Shown piece by piece: positions 22,856-34,700 of a stretch of 64,000 nucleotides of DNA (the first letter of the stretch is position 1; each line of letters starts with the position of its first letter). The notes beneath the pieces are model-generated. The model made no database searches, was not told the origin of the DNA, and saw nothing but the letters and a program-made list of their open reading frames with translations. This DNA is from Cydia pomonella (taxonomy: Eukaryota; Arthropoda; Insecta; Lepidoptera; Tortricidae). Both the position numbers and the translations under genes were made by a program. The stretch covers positions 5,170,501 to 5,234,500 of the forward strand of contig NC_084708.1 of the NCBI RefSeq assembly GCF_033807575.1, in the 5' to 3' direction.

Positions 22856-23070
22856 ATTATCTTATACCTTTAAACGAGCAATTCTTTATATATTTCAAGG
22901 AACTCGGAAACGGCTCTAACGATTTCGCTGAAATTTGGTATATGGGGGTTTTTGGGGGGTAAACAATCGATCTAGATTAGTCTTATGTTTGGGAAAACGC
23001 GTGTTTTCGAGTTTTCATGCGTTTTTCTTTCGACGCCGAATATGGTCGCTAATTTCGTATTGCAAGCCAC

Positions 23071-23148
23071 TGTCCGTCTGGTCCAGCGGGTTAAGACGCG
23101 GGCGGCAAGAAACAACCAGTGTGACTGGTTCGAATCCTGCCCGGTGAC
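23071..23148 (+). repeat. tRNA-like segment inside Helitron-like copy B
   Basis: Box A TGGTCCAGCGGGTTAAGACG and box B GGTTCGAATCC are conserved. The variable region differs from copy C (CAACCAGTGTGACTGG). Confidence 0.5.
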
Positions 23149-23260
23149 TAACTTTTGTTTTTTTTTTTTTGTTCAAGCTTATATATATTTTAATTTTTAT
23201 TGTTTTAGACAAGTTTAATTTAGTAATAAAATCTAGTTAAGATACCTATACACCACCATA

Positions 23261-23385
23261 TCGTCGGGGATAGTGCAATACCGCGCAACTAACAAAGTCG
23301 TAAGAGTTCGAAATTCAAACAATGTACAAGGTAATTGGACCTTACTGCATTTTTTTGTTACGCGTTATTGCACTATCCCCGACGA
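23261..23385. mobile_element. MITE TCGTCGGGGATAGTGCAAT, nested in Helitron-like copy B
   Basis: TA, TCGTCGGGGATAGTGCAATA ... TATTGCACTATCCCCGACGA-type right end, TA. A longer relative is at 27728-28014. Confidence 0.85.
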
Positions 23386-23439
23386 TATTACAATAAACAG
23401 TTATAATATAACCGAGCAAAGCTCGGTCGCCCAGGTACT

Positions 23440-24030
23440 TTAATATTGACATGTGGCTATCTGCTAAGTTTTAACCCAATACAACAAAATGAATCTATCT
23501 ACCTACTGATGAACTCCGTGAAATACTACCTAATACGTAATTACCACTTTAATATACCTACTTAATGAAATGGCATACTTACTTACGTACGTAAGTCTTC
23601 TTTAACATGTTTTTAATAGCCGTAATAGATTTACGTACGCCATCTAAGCTTATACCCCCGTTCTGTTTATTTTACAAAACATCCGCGTGTCGTATAATCT
23701 TTCTCGTCATATAAATCATCATTATCTTTTTACATATTATTAAGCATATTGCATTTATGGCCACCGGCGTTGTGGATATTTTATATACCTATTAATTAAT
23801 ATAATTATATTTTTTTAGGATTTATTGATCATTTAATAATGTTTTTCATAAATTACAGTTATATTCTAGTTCTAGAGTTCGATATATTACCGATTTGAAA
23901 ATCCACTAGTTTTCTATCATTTCGATCACAACACAATCACGGACTACTTTTACTTACCTACGTTAAAAAAAATACTGCGCTTTCCGTGCTTTCGGCAAAT
24001 ATTGTAAAGTTGGTACCGTTTCAAGAACTT
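23440..24030. other. No gene seen
   Basis: AT-rich intergenic or intronic DNA. Confidence 0.4.
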
Positions 24031-24032
24031 AC

Positions 24033-24190
24033 CATATTCGAAATTCGAAATCTTCTAGAACACTGCGGCGCGCGGCAGTTTGGGTGTTTTACGAGCACCA
24101 AAGGTTCTTTTTGACGTAGACATCTCGCAGTTTCCCTCGAAGTTACTGCGGCGAAGCGCGCTACTCCCAACGGCTGCAGGTCGAGTCTCA
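24033..24190 (-). promoter_or_regulatory. Possible 5' UTR exon / promoter region of the unrecognised gene
   Basis: A local CpG-rich patch (GCGGCGAAGCGCG) in AT-rich DNA ends in a good minus-strand donor (ATATG/GTAAGTTC). It contains a 22-codon ATG-to-stop upstream frame beginning MSTSKRTFGARKTP. Splicing to the acceptor at 20744 would put it 50 nt before the ATG at 20692. Inferred from splice signals and composition only. Confidence 0.3.
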
Positions 24191-24194
24191 TAAC

Positions 24195-24715
24195 GTTGTT
24201 GCATATTACATTACACGGATATTAAAACACCTTGAGAATAAAATACTTGTTTTGTAAACACTGCAAAGTTAAACACATGTTGCTATCTGTGACTTTAAAA
24301 TCCCCATATAAGTTTATTAAGTTAATAAATAAGGAAGGTGGGTAGTTTGAATTTTACTATCAAATGATATAGTAATGGCAAATTTTCTTAGTTGTATTGT
24401 TAACTTTAAGATATGGCGATAGTGTAAGAATAATTTGCTTTGGAAGCTTTATATATTTGTATTGCCTCACCTCTGTTTGCTAAAGGACTTAGCAGACATA
24501 TTGCTTTAAATATAGAACCAATGTCATTAGAAACAGGGGCGTAGTGAAATATTATGCAGTTTGTGTGCGTTACGCATTTATCTAATGTTATCATTTGCAA
24601 CATTGTAAACAAGCGACGAAGTATTAAGGTTGCAAACACTTCTCCATAATCCCTGGTAACACTTATGATTGCATGTTACTGTATTGCAATAGTTATAAAT
24701 ACTGTTGCTATAAAA
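24195..24715. other. No gene seen
   Basis: AT-rich DNA upstream of the CpG-rich patch at 24033-24190. Confidence 0.4.
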
Positions 24716-25212
24716 GTAAAGACTAGATTTTGCTTGGTGCGCGGGGCCCGTGGGCCCCGCGGTGTGCATGGTGCTGTAGTTGGTATTGTTGTTTTTGTAG
24801 TTGGTGCTGTTGTTGATGTTGTTGTTGATGAGTTATTGTTGTAGGTGCCGTTGTTTGAGTGAAAAAGTTTGTTTTCCAAAGGGAAGAAGTGTTGCAGTTG
24901 TACTTTTGTTGCGCGTGCGAGCATGCACTCGGCCTTGCGTATGTTGTTATTAATATTGTTGTTTATGTGTTGTTGTTGTAGTGTTTGTTGTTGTTGCTGT
25001 TGTTTAGGTGTAAAAGTTTGTGTTTTCCAAAGGGAAAAGGTAAAGCAGTTGTACTTTTGCTTGCAAGGAATGGTCCGCGTGCGAGCACGCACTCCCGCAG
25101 CTCGGCCTTCGGCCTCGCGTGCTTGGGCGATCCAATGGGACGCTCCGGGCCTTCGGCCCTACGCGGAGCTCGGCCTTCGGCCTTCGCAATATAGTTACTT
25201 TGGGGGTTGAAG

Positions 25213-25353
25213 GGAAGTTGGAGCGTAAACACGACCCAATAGTAAAAGTGTCTTGACAAGCTCACGTCGGGCCTACGGCCTTCGGCCTCCGGCCCGCCGT
25301 TTCGCTTGTCTAAGACACTTTTACTATTGGGTCGTGTTTAAGCTCCAACTTCC
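25213..25353. repeat. 141-bp palindrome within the GC-rich block, copy 1
   Basis: Arms GGAAGTTGGAGCGTAAACAC ... GTAAAAGTGTCTTGACAAGC and the reverse complement, around a GC-rich loop made of CGGGCCTACGGCC-type repeats. Confidence 0.85.
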
Positions 25354-26052
25354 CCGCTGGCGAACTTCGAAGGGGACGCTTCGGGCCTTCGGCCCTACGC
25401 GGAGCTCGGCCTTCGGCCTTCGCTAGCCTCGACGCTTCGCCGTCGGGCCTTCGGCCCGCCGGCTCCGCTTATTAAGACAGTTGACTTGTTGCCGGTTCGC
25501 TTTATAACTTTTCCCGTTATTTTTGTTGTTATTAATATAAAGAAGATTTGTTTTCCAAAGGGGAAAGTTAATGCGGTTGTACTTCCGCTTTGGGCCGCAC
25601 TCTCGCAGCTCGGCCTTCGGCCTCGCGTGCTTGGGCGATCCAATGGGACGCTCCGTGCCTTCGGCCCTACGCGGAGCTCGGCCTTCGGCCTTCGCTGGGT
25701 TTCGAAGCTCAGCGTCGGGCCTTCGGCCCGCCGCTTCGCTTATTAAAACAGTTAACTTGTAACCGGTTCGCTCTATAAATGCATTTTTCCCGTTATTTTT
25801 AGTATAAAGAATATTTGTTTTCCAAAGGTGAAATGTAATGCGGTTGTACTTCCGCTTTGGGCCGCACTCTCGCAGCTCGGCCTTCGGCCTCGCGTTTTGG
25901 CCGAGCCAGTGGGACGCTCCGGGCCTTCGGCCCTACGCGGAGCTCGGCCTTCGGCCTTCGCTGGGTTTCGAAGCTCAGCGTCGGGCCTTCGGCCCGCCGC
26001 TTCGCTTATTAAGACACTCGGGGAGGGTTGGTTTCGCTTCGGGAGTAGTGCG

Positions 26053-26193
26053 GGAAGTTGGAGCTTAAACACGACCCAATAGTAAAAGTGTCTTGACAAG
26101 CTCACGTCGGGCCTACGGCCTTTGGCCTTCGGCCCGCCGTTTCGCTTGTCTAAGACACTTTTCCTATTGGGTCGTGTTTAAGCTCCAACTTCC
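26053..26193. repeat. 141-bp palindrome within the GC-rich block, copy 2
   Basis: Same arms as 25213-25353, exactly 840 bp away and of identical length, so the whole block was probably duplicated as a unit. Confidence 0.85.
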
Positions 26194-26524
26194 CCCTCTC
26201 AGGTGACGCTTCGGGCCTTCGGCCCTACGCGGAGCTCGGCCTTCGGCCTTCGCTGGCCTCGACGCGTCGCCGTCGGGCCGTCGGCCCGCCGGCTCCGCTT
26301 ATCAAGACAGTCGACTTGGTAGAACGCTTGGGAGCACCGTACGCACGCAGCTCGGCCTTCGGCCTCGCTTTTAGTTACTGGGGGTTGCACGCTTGGGGGT
26401 CGGGGTGAAGGCTCCGGGCCTTCGGCCCTCCGCCGGGGTCGGCCTTCGGCCTCCCAGCCTGAAGCTCGCCCTTCGGGCTCGCTTAACCTACTTGGAAATT
26501 TGACTTTGCCCCTGTCCGCCGCCA

Positions 26525-27500
26525 TTTTGGATTTTTCCAAAAAACTTTTTTTCATATGGTAATCTTGGCCCCCCAGGCTCGCCGCATGCAAAATCTCAGC
26601 GCGCTCGGACCAACATTAAAAAAAGAAAAAAAAAAGTCGGCCATTTTGAATTTTTTTTTGATGCAGTTTTATTTGTCTCGGGGCCCTCTATGACATTTGG
26701 TCGAGCACCCCCCACCTATCACGCACCGTTTGAGAGTTGCCATACAAAAGTAAACTGGCCATTATTCCGCCATCTTGGATTTTTTCCAAATTTTTTTTTT
26801 TCCATATGAGTCGTTGGGGCTCCGAGATACCGCGACCAAAATTTCAGAGCGCTCGGACCTTTTTGAAGTTTTAGAAAAAAAAAAAGTCGGCCATTTTGAA
26901 TTTTTTTTTTCTAATCAGATTCCACTCGGAGCCCTCTATGACATTTGGTCGAGCTCCCTCGACCTATCTCTCACCGTTTAGCATGTGGGGGATTCGAAAA
27001 AAAATCCCATACAAATTATTTTTCGAGCTAAAAAAAAAAAAAAATTTTTTTTCGAATGCGGGGGCCCATATGTACCCACGTACCGGTTCTCGGCGCTCTC
27101 GGACCGTTTTGAAATTTCGGCGCCATTTTGAGTCGGCCATTTTGAATTTTTTTAAATGCCATTCCATTTGTCTCGGGGCCCTCTATGACATTTGGTCGAG
27201 CACCCCCCACCTATCTGTCACCGTTTAAAAGTTGCCATACAAAATAAAAGTGGCCATGGTGTCCGCCATCTTGGATTTTTTCCAAATTTTTTTTTTCCAT
27301 ACCGATCTAGAGGGCCCCGAGATTCCGTGACCGAAATTTGAGCGCGCCGGGACCGACATGAAAATCGGCCGCCATTTTGAATCCGCCATTTTGAAAAAAA
27401 AATGGCGGCCTCCGAAACCGCCCAGGGTCCTCTGTGACATTTGGTCGAGCACCCCCCCACTATCTCCCACCGTTTAGCCGGGCCGTCAAACATTTTTCTG
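26525..27500. repeat. ~248-bp tandem array, about 4 units
   Basis: The phrase GACATTTGGTCGAGC recurs at 26692, 26940, 27187 and 27436 (spacing 247-249). Each unit also holds CGCCAT(C/T)TTGGATTTTT, GGCCATTTTGAATTTTTT and CACCGTTT. The units are diverged. It directly follows the GC-rich block and is non-coding. Confidence 0.85.
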
Positions 27501-27727
27501 TCCCGATCCGGTAGACCGAAAGTCGGATTTTTCCGGAGGTCACCGGACCGCCCCCTGTACGACCGTACCAAACTCGAATCCCCCCGCGCCTCCTTCCGGG
27601 AGAACAATTCGTGTCGATTAATGTTCGGGCTGCAGCTTTATATAATATAGAAAGCCTCTTTTACTTATTAAATTCAGATAATTATTGTGTTAGAATTACC
27701 TGAATAAATAAATTTAAAAAATACATG

Positions 27728-28014
27728 TCGCCGTGGATAGTGCAATACCTCGTAACTAACAAATGCAGTAAGGTCCAACTTCATGGCGCCATAACCTTTG
27801 GGCCTATGCTCTATTAGATGGCGCCACTTTTTGATATTTAACAAATTTTACACATACCAGTGAAAGAATAAGGATCAAATTGAAATGGCATTCTAAAAGT
27901 TTTAATTATGTGTATAAAAATTGCAGTAAATTTACTGCGGCTACAAAGTTTTCTTTGTCGATCCACCTCTTTCAAATTCTCTTTGTTTACGCGGTATTGC
28001 ACTATCTCCGACGA
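27728..28014. mobile_element. MITE related to TCGTCGGGGATAGTGCAAT, longer form
   Basis: Left end TCGCCGTGGATAGTGCAATA, right end ATTGCACTATCTCCGACGA. About 287 bp; relative of 23261-23385. Confidence 0.78.
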
Positions 28015-28059
28015 TGTGCCTTTTTCATCTCCGTCAGTTGGAATGTCTTTTAGTATATA

Positions 28060-28529
28060 GACCCGCGAGCCAGGATCAGGTATGATGAACCCTCGTGGAC
28101 GTCAGCTGCCGCTCCGTTGGTGGGTTGAGAAATGGCAGCGACCGAAACACGTAAAAAAAATATAATCGCCTCCCGTTTGATACTTTGTCAAATGATAGTT
28201 CAGATGCTGTTGTTAATTTAAAAAATGGTGGTAAGAACATCAGCTGGTCGCATGACCATGTAAAAAATAAGCGCTATACCTTTTATGATAGCAATAACAA
28301 ATCATGAAACTTTGCATGTAGCATTTCATCAGGCGTAAACGCCTGAAAAGCCATCAACGGATAACGCAATTTACATATTTTTTTCATGTTCATTTTACAG
28401 CTGACGGTCATTCCACCGCGATAGAACCTGCGGACGGTGTTTTTAGTTTAAAACAGCATCTAAACTATCATCTGACAAAATATCAGCCGGGAGGCGATGA
28501 CTGACGAAATATGCTCCTGGCCCGCGGTC
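28060..28529. mobile_element. MITE with terminal and subterminal inverted repeats, TA target
   Basis: TA, GACCCGCGAGCCAGGATCA ... TGCTCCTGGCCCGCGGTC, TA. Subterminal inverted pair GCCTCCCGTTTGATACTTTG and the complement of CAAAATATCAGCCGGGAGGC. Confidence 0.8.
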
Positions 28530-28622
28530 TAATAGGTAAGAGACACCTTCTTAAAACCTTCAGAAAATAAATCTGTTCTGTATATATATCTACATCTAGT
28601 ATAATTGTATATGTAATGTATC

Positions 28623-28982
28623 ATGTATCCTAAACCTTATGGTGTCTCGCCAGAAATATTTTTCATGTTGAATGAAAGGATTTTTTGCGCTATTTCTCAT
28701 GAAACTGTACCTACTGTTTTTATGTATTGTTTTGTCATAGGTAGATACAGTGGTTGTTACATAATTAAACAATATACGTTATATTTGATAACCATTTATT
28801 TCAAGAAAATCATGCTTACTAATAAAACCACGCAGACATCACTTGAAATTTATGAAACAAACAATAACTTGATACATGGAAATGTACTATTCTACTTTGG
28901 TGAAAACATTTCTTCTTTCATACAAGATTCAGCACAAAAAACTAAAGAATATTTTTTTAAATTACATAAAACAAGTGGCTAA
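28623..28982 (+). other. 119-codon open frame, unrecognised
   Basis: Longest open frame in a 1.5-kb AT-rich stretch. Rich in Ile, Tyr, Phe, Asn and Lys, as expected of chance AT-rich frames. No signal peptide, no motif and no splice context stands out. Probably not a gene. Confidence 0.12.
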
Positions 28983-28984
28983 GT

Positions 28985-30100
28985 ATTTCCATAGTACCTG
29001 GTAAAGTAACTTAAATCGATAGCAGCGCACGGTGTGCCGTACTGTAAGTTATTTACCAATATTCAATGTCAAGTGACGCTGACGATGCCACAGTTGTACA
29101 CATAGCCGGTTTTTTCTTAAGTCTATTACAATGTGATGATTTATCCCATTTGGCCGCCAAAGTCGGCATTCACAATTTAAAGTAAACCGTCGTACATTCC
29201 AATAAGGTTTACTTTTGCGTAACATACGAAACAGAAGGAGCTAATAGAAAACCCAGCCACTAATTTTATTCCTTCCCTGTCTTGCATTTACTGCTGTAAA
29301 CATTTAAAAGAACGAATACTTTTTGGTGGTACTATTTTTTTTTTCAATAGATAAAGGGTAAATAATCTTGATGTGTATTTTTATTGAAAAACGCTATTAA
29401 ACAGTAACTATTATTTGCAACCAAAAAATGTAAATGATCATATATATGATCAATAATTGTTACATATTAGTTGCAACTTATTTTTCACCACACGGCACAC
29501 CAACTTGTTAAGGCCGTTTCGATTGTTCAAAAACTAATGAGAAAGTTGCATTTTATCCACATGTGGGGCAAAGTAATCAGATGCAAATTTTGAATTGTTT
29601 CCTTGTGTTAGCTGGTAGAATTGACTTTTATGACATTCATTTGACTTTCTATTAAACAACATTCAACTAACTATTAAAATGAGGTTTTGTACATTTAAAT
29701 TGTGATATTTTGAAAGGTACTAACACTAACTATTGGAAATTTTCGACTGTGATGAGAGGTAATGAATGAATACTTATATTTTACGTTACGCCTACCTATA
29801 ATAATATTTAAAATCATAAATGCATTTTAAATTGCCAGTAAATATAGGGAAAATCTGGATTTTTAAACACAATATCACTTCAATTCAATCCAAACAAGCT
29901 GATGGACTACACTAAAAAAATCATACATTTTACAGTCATAGCATTATAAAATGTTAATATCGTATTTCAGTTATTTTACCCTAATACAAGTGAGTTGCAA
30001 ACTTGTATTTTAACCAAACTTTTTTGTAAGTGTAAAGTACAGGTCGATTCAAGAAAGCTGTATGAAACTTGCATTGTATGAGTATACAGTATCCATCAGA
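28985..30100. other. No gene seen
   Basis: AT-rich DNA. GCACGGTGTGCCGT near 29026 and CACACGGCACACC near 29490 are partial inverted matches, but I could not define an element. Confidence 0.35.
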
Positions 30101-30287
30101 ACCCCTAGTGTACATTTATTTGATAGCAAAACGTAACGTACGCGTTTGCGTTAAATCTCATTTTATATGGGATTTTGAGTTTCCAAAACGTCCCGCTTGG
30201 CGCGCTGTTTCTAAATCCCATACAAAATGAGACTTAACGCAAACGCGTGCGTCACGTTTCGCTATCGAATAAATTTACACTAGGGTT
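30101..30287. mobile_element. Palindromic MITE CCCCTAGTGTAAAT, copy 2
   Basis: ACCCCTAGTGTACATTT ... AAATTTACACTAGGGTT with the internal CGCGTTTGCGTTAA arms. Close relative of 15488-15672. Confidence 0.82.
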
Positions 30288-30632
30288 ACTGTATACTCCT
30301 ATATCGGTATCGGTATTCAGTCAGAGCCACCATTTTATTGGTTAATGTTATACACAATTACACACATATATATTTTCATTCACTCATTCATTCCATTCGT
30401 GCCAGCTCTCGTGAATTGACCTGTAATTATCCGTCAATGATCAAGATGAAGTCTAGATGGCAGCATTGAGGCGGGCCTTTAATAAACCTGTAATCGCTTG
30501 ATCTTTTTTGTAACGAATATGGATGTTGGACAGAGAGGCAAACATCGATTACAGGACACAGCCTTTTATAAAATAAAACGCTGTCCTCGTCTAAAATTTG
30601 TCTAAGCATTTATGTTTCTGATAACCCTATTA

Positions 30633-30967
30633 AGGCCAGTCCAGACGGGATGATCAAATCGGTCGATTTGATCAAATAAGCGTTAGTCGTCAATTTTAGA
30701 ATTATGGTGATATTTGATCGCTCTAAATGAAAAAAAAAATGCCCCCAAACGCAGATACTAGCGTCAAAAATCGGTATTTTTGCGTCCGCACCTCATAAAT
30801 CATAATCATAAATAATTTATTCGTGGTACCTCCATTTTATCGGTAATATCTGTCATATTCGGCGGTCAAAATCGTCGATACAAATTGACGTTTGCGTCCA
30901 CACCGCCTGATTTGATCAGACAATGTAATGAGATTGGCGAAAAATTGTTCCCGTCTGGACTGACCTT
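30633..30967. mobile_element. MITE AAGGCCAGTCCAGACGGGA, TA target duplication
   Basis: TA, AAGGCCAGTCCAGACGGGA ... TCCCGTCTGGACTGACCTT, TA. An incomplete copy of the family is at 56298-56505. Confidence 0.87.
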
Positions 30968-31122
30968 TAGGACGCTCTGGCTCTCAGAGGCAACCTTGCC
31001 AAATAAGCGAATGTTTTCTTTACGGGCGAATATTTAGTCTTGATAAAGTTTTCGCCGGCGGTGTGGACAATTAGCAATCAACAGTTAACGCACTCGCAGG
31101 ATGCAAGTACATATATTAAATA

Positions 31123-31257
31123 TATACTCTGGCAAGCTAGTTTTCTCAGTAGAAAAAGGCGGCAATTTTGAAAAATGTAGATGCAAAGGACCCATCTTCC
31201 ATGCAAATTTTGCATACTACGCATTTTCTACTGATAAATTTGGCTTGCCAGAATATA
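31123..31257. mobile_element. Small TIR element TATACTCTGGCAAGC
   Basis: Imperfect ~34-bp inverted ends: TATACTCTGGCAAGCTAG ... CAGTAGAAAA versus the complement of TTTTCTACTGAT ... GGCTTGCCAGAATATA. About 135 bp. Confidence 0.6.
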
Positions 31258-31586
31258 TATTCCTTGCTTGAGAAAAACGCTCGCTTATCGCTTTCACTCC
31301 GGCCGGCTGCCAGATACTGAACTTTACCTGTGACAGAAGGGTAACGTCTCACCCGCGAGCGTCCAGCGGAGCGCTCGGCGGGGCGTGCAGCGTGGCGTCT
31401 CACTCGCTCTTAAAGCCTCAAGTAACAGGTGTAGCCGAGACGGCTTTATTTTTATCGGACCCGATCACGTTGGTTTTGGCATTACTAAGTGTTTTAAGCA
31501 GCATGCACTGAGGCCGCACGCATACATTTGCATTTGTTTGACATAGACGCCGCACTACACGCCCCTCGCAGCGTCAGTTCGCAAAT

Positions 31587-31731
31587 TTAAGAAGGCAGCG
31601 TGATCTCCCGTCCGCGGCGCAGCATGTAGTGCGACACGTTCTCGTAGGTGAGGAACGTGACCATGGTGGCCGGCACCACTCGCAGGAGGTTCGGCTTCAG
31701 CCCCTTGTAGAACCCGCGCCAGCCTTCGTGC
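31587..31731 (-). CDS. SLC25A32: SLC25A32 exon 6, alternative C-terminus (isoform B end)
   Basis: Acceptor TAATTGTCTTCCCAG/G. Joined to 35879 it restores TWRHEGWRGFYKGLKP, then LLRVVPATMVTFLTYENVSH and a stop at 31587-31589. This end resembles the vertebrate C-terminus (YENVSH) more than the isoform A end does. AATAAA on the minus strand at 31445-31450. Confidence 0.9.
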
Positions 31732-34700
31732 CTGGGAAGACAATTACATACGAAACATTTCATTATTAAACGCCATAAGACATACACTGGTTTATGCCGT
31801 TCTTAGGGTAAAGGGATCATGGTAACCTTAAGACACGTAATGGCTCATTTAGCCGGCAAAGTAACGAAACTCGCATGAAATGAGGACCCTTTTTCTAAAA
31901 ACGACAGAATGGTGCAATATTTTTTCTTTTAGTTATAGAATACGATGAGTTTGTTTGTATACTTACCGTTTTGTTATTAACACAACGTAAGATTATAATT
32001 TTTAGTAATTTAAGAATATCACGAAATAACATCTTTTAACAAAATCATTTCCAAACAAACGCAGATTACGAAAAATATTGATAATGATAACCTCCTCCAC
32101 TAGTTTTTTTAAACATCCACATTTGATAAAATTTTCCAGAAAGCAGTTTTTTCACTAAATAATTTTGTTGTGTACTTTCAACCATTGTAATAACATGTAT
32201 TGTAATTTAAACTAATTTTAAAAATCGGATTAGGAAAATAAAAAAGATGCATCAATTTGCTATCTTTTATTGATTACACAAATTGAAGGTAATTGAAACA
32301 ATGGACTTTTGCAGGAATTATATAAAAATATATACGTCTTAGATATTACGTGGCCAGCCACCTATATTTAACACGCTAATAATAACAAAACCTTTCAGTA
32401 CAAGAATCATATAATAGTGCGGCAGATTTTTCTATATTATCAGATTATCACATAATAATTATTTGGTGTGTCCTGGATTAACACATATTAACGGAGTTTT
32501 CGGATATGTATAGACACAAAATACATAAAATAAATACAGCCTAATGCTCGATTATTTTATATACGGTCATTTTTGGTCCAATGTCTTGTCAATCATTTGA
32601 GAATATAAAAGTTTGCAAAAGAAAATTGATAGAGGAAGCCCTTTAGATAAACTTTTAAATATTATTTTTATATCCTTTACATAGTCTGAAAATACTATTA
32701 TTAGAGTTAGTTATTTTTAATTTGCTATAATTCTGGTAATATTGAAGCATAAAACGGGACCATCTATTGCTAACTAGGGTACACTAGTGTGGATAACATA
32801 ATTTATGTACTTATAAAAATAACTTATTTATCAAGATATTAAAATCGATCAAAATCCATCTCATTATGTATCTGCATTGAGAGTTTTTTTTTTCATCGGT
32901 GTAATGTTAAGCCCAACTTTTTGTCTAGCCAGTTAGGTCATCTATCCAACCAAGAGCGACAAATATCAACTGTCTTCTTCGCTGTCGGTCTGACAACTGC
33001 TTAACAAATATTAATATTCAATATATTATTTATTAAATTTTATTAAATATGCGACTGTAATGTATGAGACGCGTTGGTCATAAAATTGCAGTATTAAGCT
33101 CAAAATAAAATCCTTAAATATATAATCTGTGCCTGACATGTTTATTAACTATAACACGTGTGAATCGATTTAAGTAGTAATATAACTGGATTGTACAATG
33201 GCCTACAAAGATCTAAAAGCGGTTTTAATTGTACCATCTTTTTTAAATGTCAAAACATAATTAAGGGGTCACTAAAATTCGGGTCAACTGGAATCTTAAT
33301 TTAATGTGTCTCGATTATTAATAAATTAAGTTAGGTGATTACAACAAATAAGCCTCTAAGATAGAATAGTTTCAAACTCGCATACTTCTAGTAATATTGA
33401 TTATTATGTTAAAAAGTCCACAAAAAGTGTATATATATATTTTTAGAGGCAATTTGAAACATCTATCTTACAAAGAACCTAACGTCGTCTCACCACACAT
33501 GTAACGTTTCGATTCTAACATAAACACGTCTTTTAAGTTTACTTAAACGATTAAGTCAAACATTGAGATTGGAAAGAGTTCTATACATTCAATCTAAAAT
33601 ACCTATTATCACAAATTATGAAATTAAAACTAAATTGTGCTAGTGTGGCAATACTCCTGAAGTATTGCCAAGCTTGTGATAAATATGGATGCGTTCATCT
33701 GATGGGAAAATACGACTATTTAATACATTATAAAAACACAACATATGTCGTGAGACAGGTTTTACAATAACATCTAAACAAGGACGAAAGCTTTAAGTTT
33801 AAAAACTATACATTTTCCATAGCTGACACACAATAACACAACATATCGAAATTCAAACGCAACGCGATTTGAAACGATGCCAGCGTTTCAATAATCGGTT
33901 GCCAAATCATGTCATTAACTATAAATACCTCTCTATTCCATTCAACTAATTACAGTGATAATTAAAACAGGTAATTGACAAAGAAAATGCATTGATTATT
34001 AAAAATAATAATACAATGTCTGTCTTAAACTTGCACGTTTATCTTTCAACTTATTATATAGCAAAATGACTAATTGGCAGTGTCACTGTATATCATTTAT
34101 ATCATGTTCTGTGTTTGTATTTGCTATGTAATAATAGAAAGAGTAATACTTGTTAATTTCTTAAAAAGTTTCTACAAAATTTGCCTTATCAGAGTGGGAT
34201 CATTATGGTTTGATTTCATAATTGCATAATAATATTATTATAATTTTCCGTAACTGTCATTAAAATTGAAGAAGTAAAAAATAAGTTATTATGATAATTG
34301 GGTCAACATTATTTTCGTTTTGTTTCTGACCACTCTGTCACGCGTGTAATGTCTTTATAGCTGTACGTTATAATTCACATGAGATCCGACACATTATTAG
34401 GAAACAAAAACAAGACAACGTAATGAATTTTGACCCACTTAATATAATTTTGTAGAAACTCGAAAATAATTTCTCATTTAATTATGCTTAGAAGCTACGT
34501 ATGAGCTTACCTTTGCACTCCCACCTGTACGATCCATTGATCGAAGGAAAATGCCACAACTTTTATATCTCAAATAAACAAGACAAATAATAATTCAAAA
34601 TCAATGCCACACTAGAAAATATGCAAGTACACTTAGGTGCAAAGCTCACTGTACAAGTCCCATCGGGCTAGTATGCTGTTCATCCATTATACTTATAGTT

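Larger units (their letters stand above)
22860..23437 (+). mobile_element. Helitron/Helentron-like non-autonomous element, copy B
   Basis: Same start (CTTATACCTTTAAACGAGC) and the same hairpin end ACCGAGCAAAGCTCGGT plus CGCCCAGGTA as copy A. It carries a tRNA-like segment at 23071-23148 and is interrupted by the MITE at 23261-23385, which lies at a TA that is intact in copies A and C. Confidence 0.62.
24720..26500. repeat. GC-rich complex repeat block with hyper-iterated GGCCTTCGGCC
   Basis: A (GTT)n-rich start (24780-25020) is followed by GC-rich repeats in which the 11-bp palindrome GGCCTTCGGCC occurs about twenty times in 1.4 kb. Longer blocks recur: CTCGCAGCTCGGCCTTCGG, GGGACGCTCCGGGCC and CTACGCGGAGCTCGGCC. 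The units at about 25550-25790 and 25813-26035 are close copies. Open frames here (ASAFGL- and GRRPSC-type repeats) come from the repeat and are not genes. The family is unknown to me; it is probably a satellite-like or foldback element cluster. Confidence 0.85.

Noticed and set aside
24676..26591. Many open frames of 60-140 codons in the GC-rich block
   Set aside because: They are low-complexity translations of GGCCTTCGGCC-type repeats, open in several frames on both strands, with no gene structure.
26196..27607. Possible protein-coding region over the 248-bp array
   Set aside because: The frames are short, include long Phe/Lys runs from T/A tracts and follow the repeat period.
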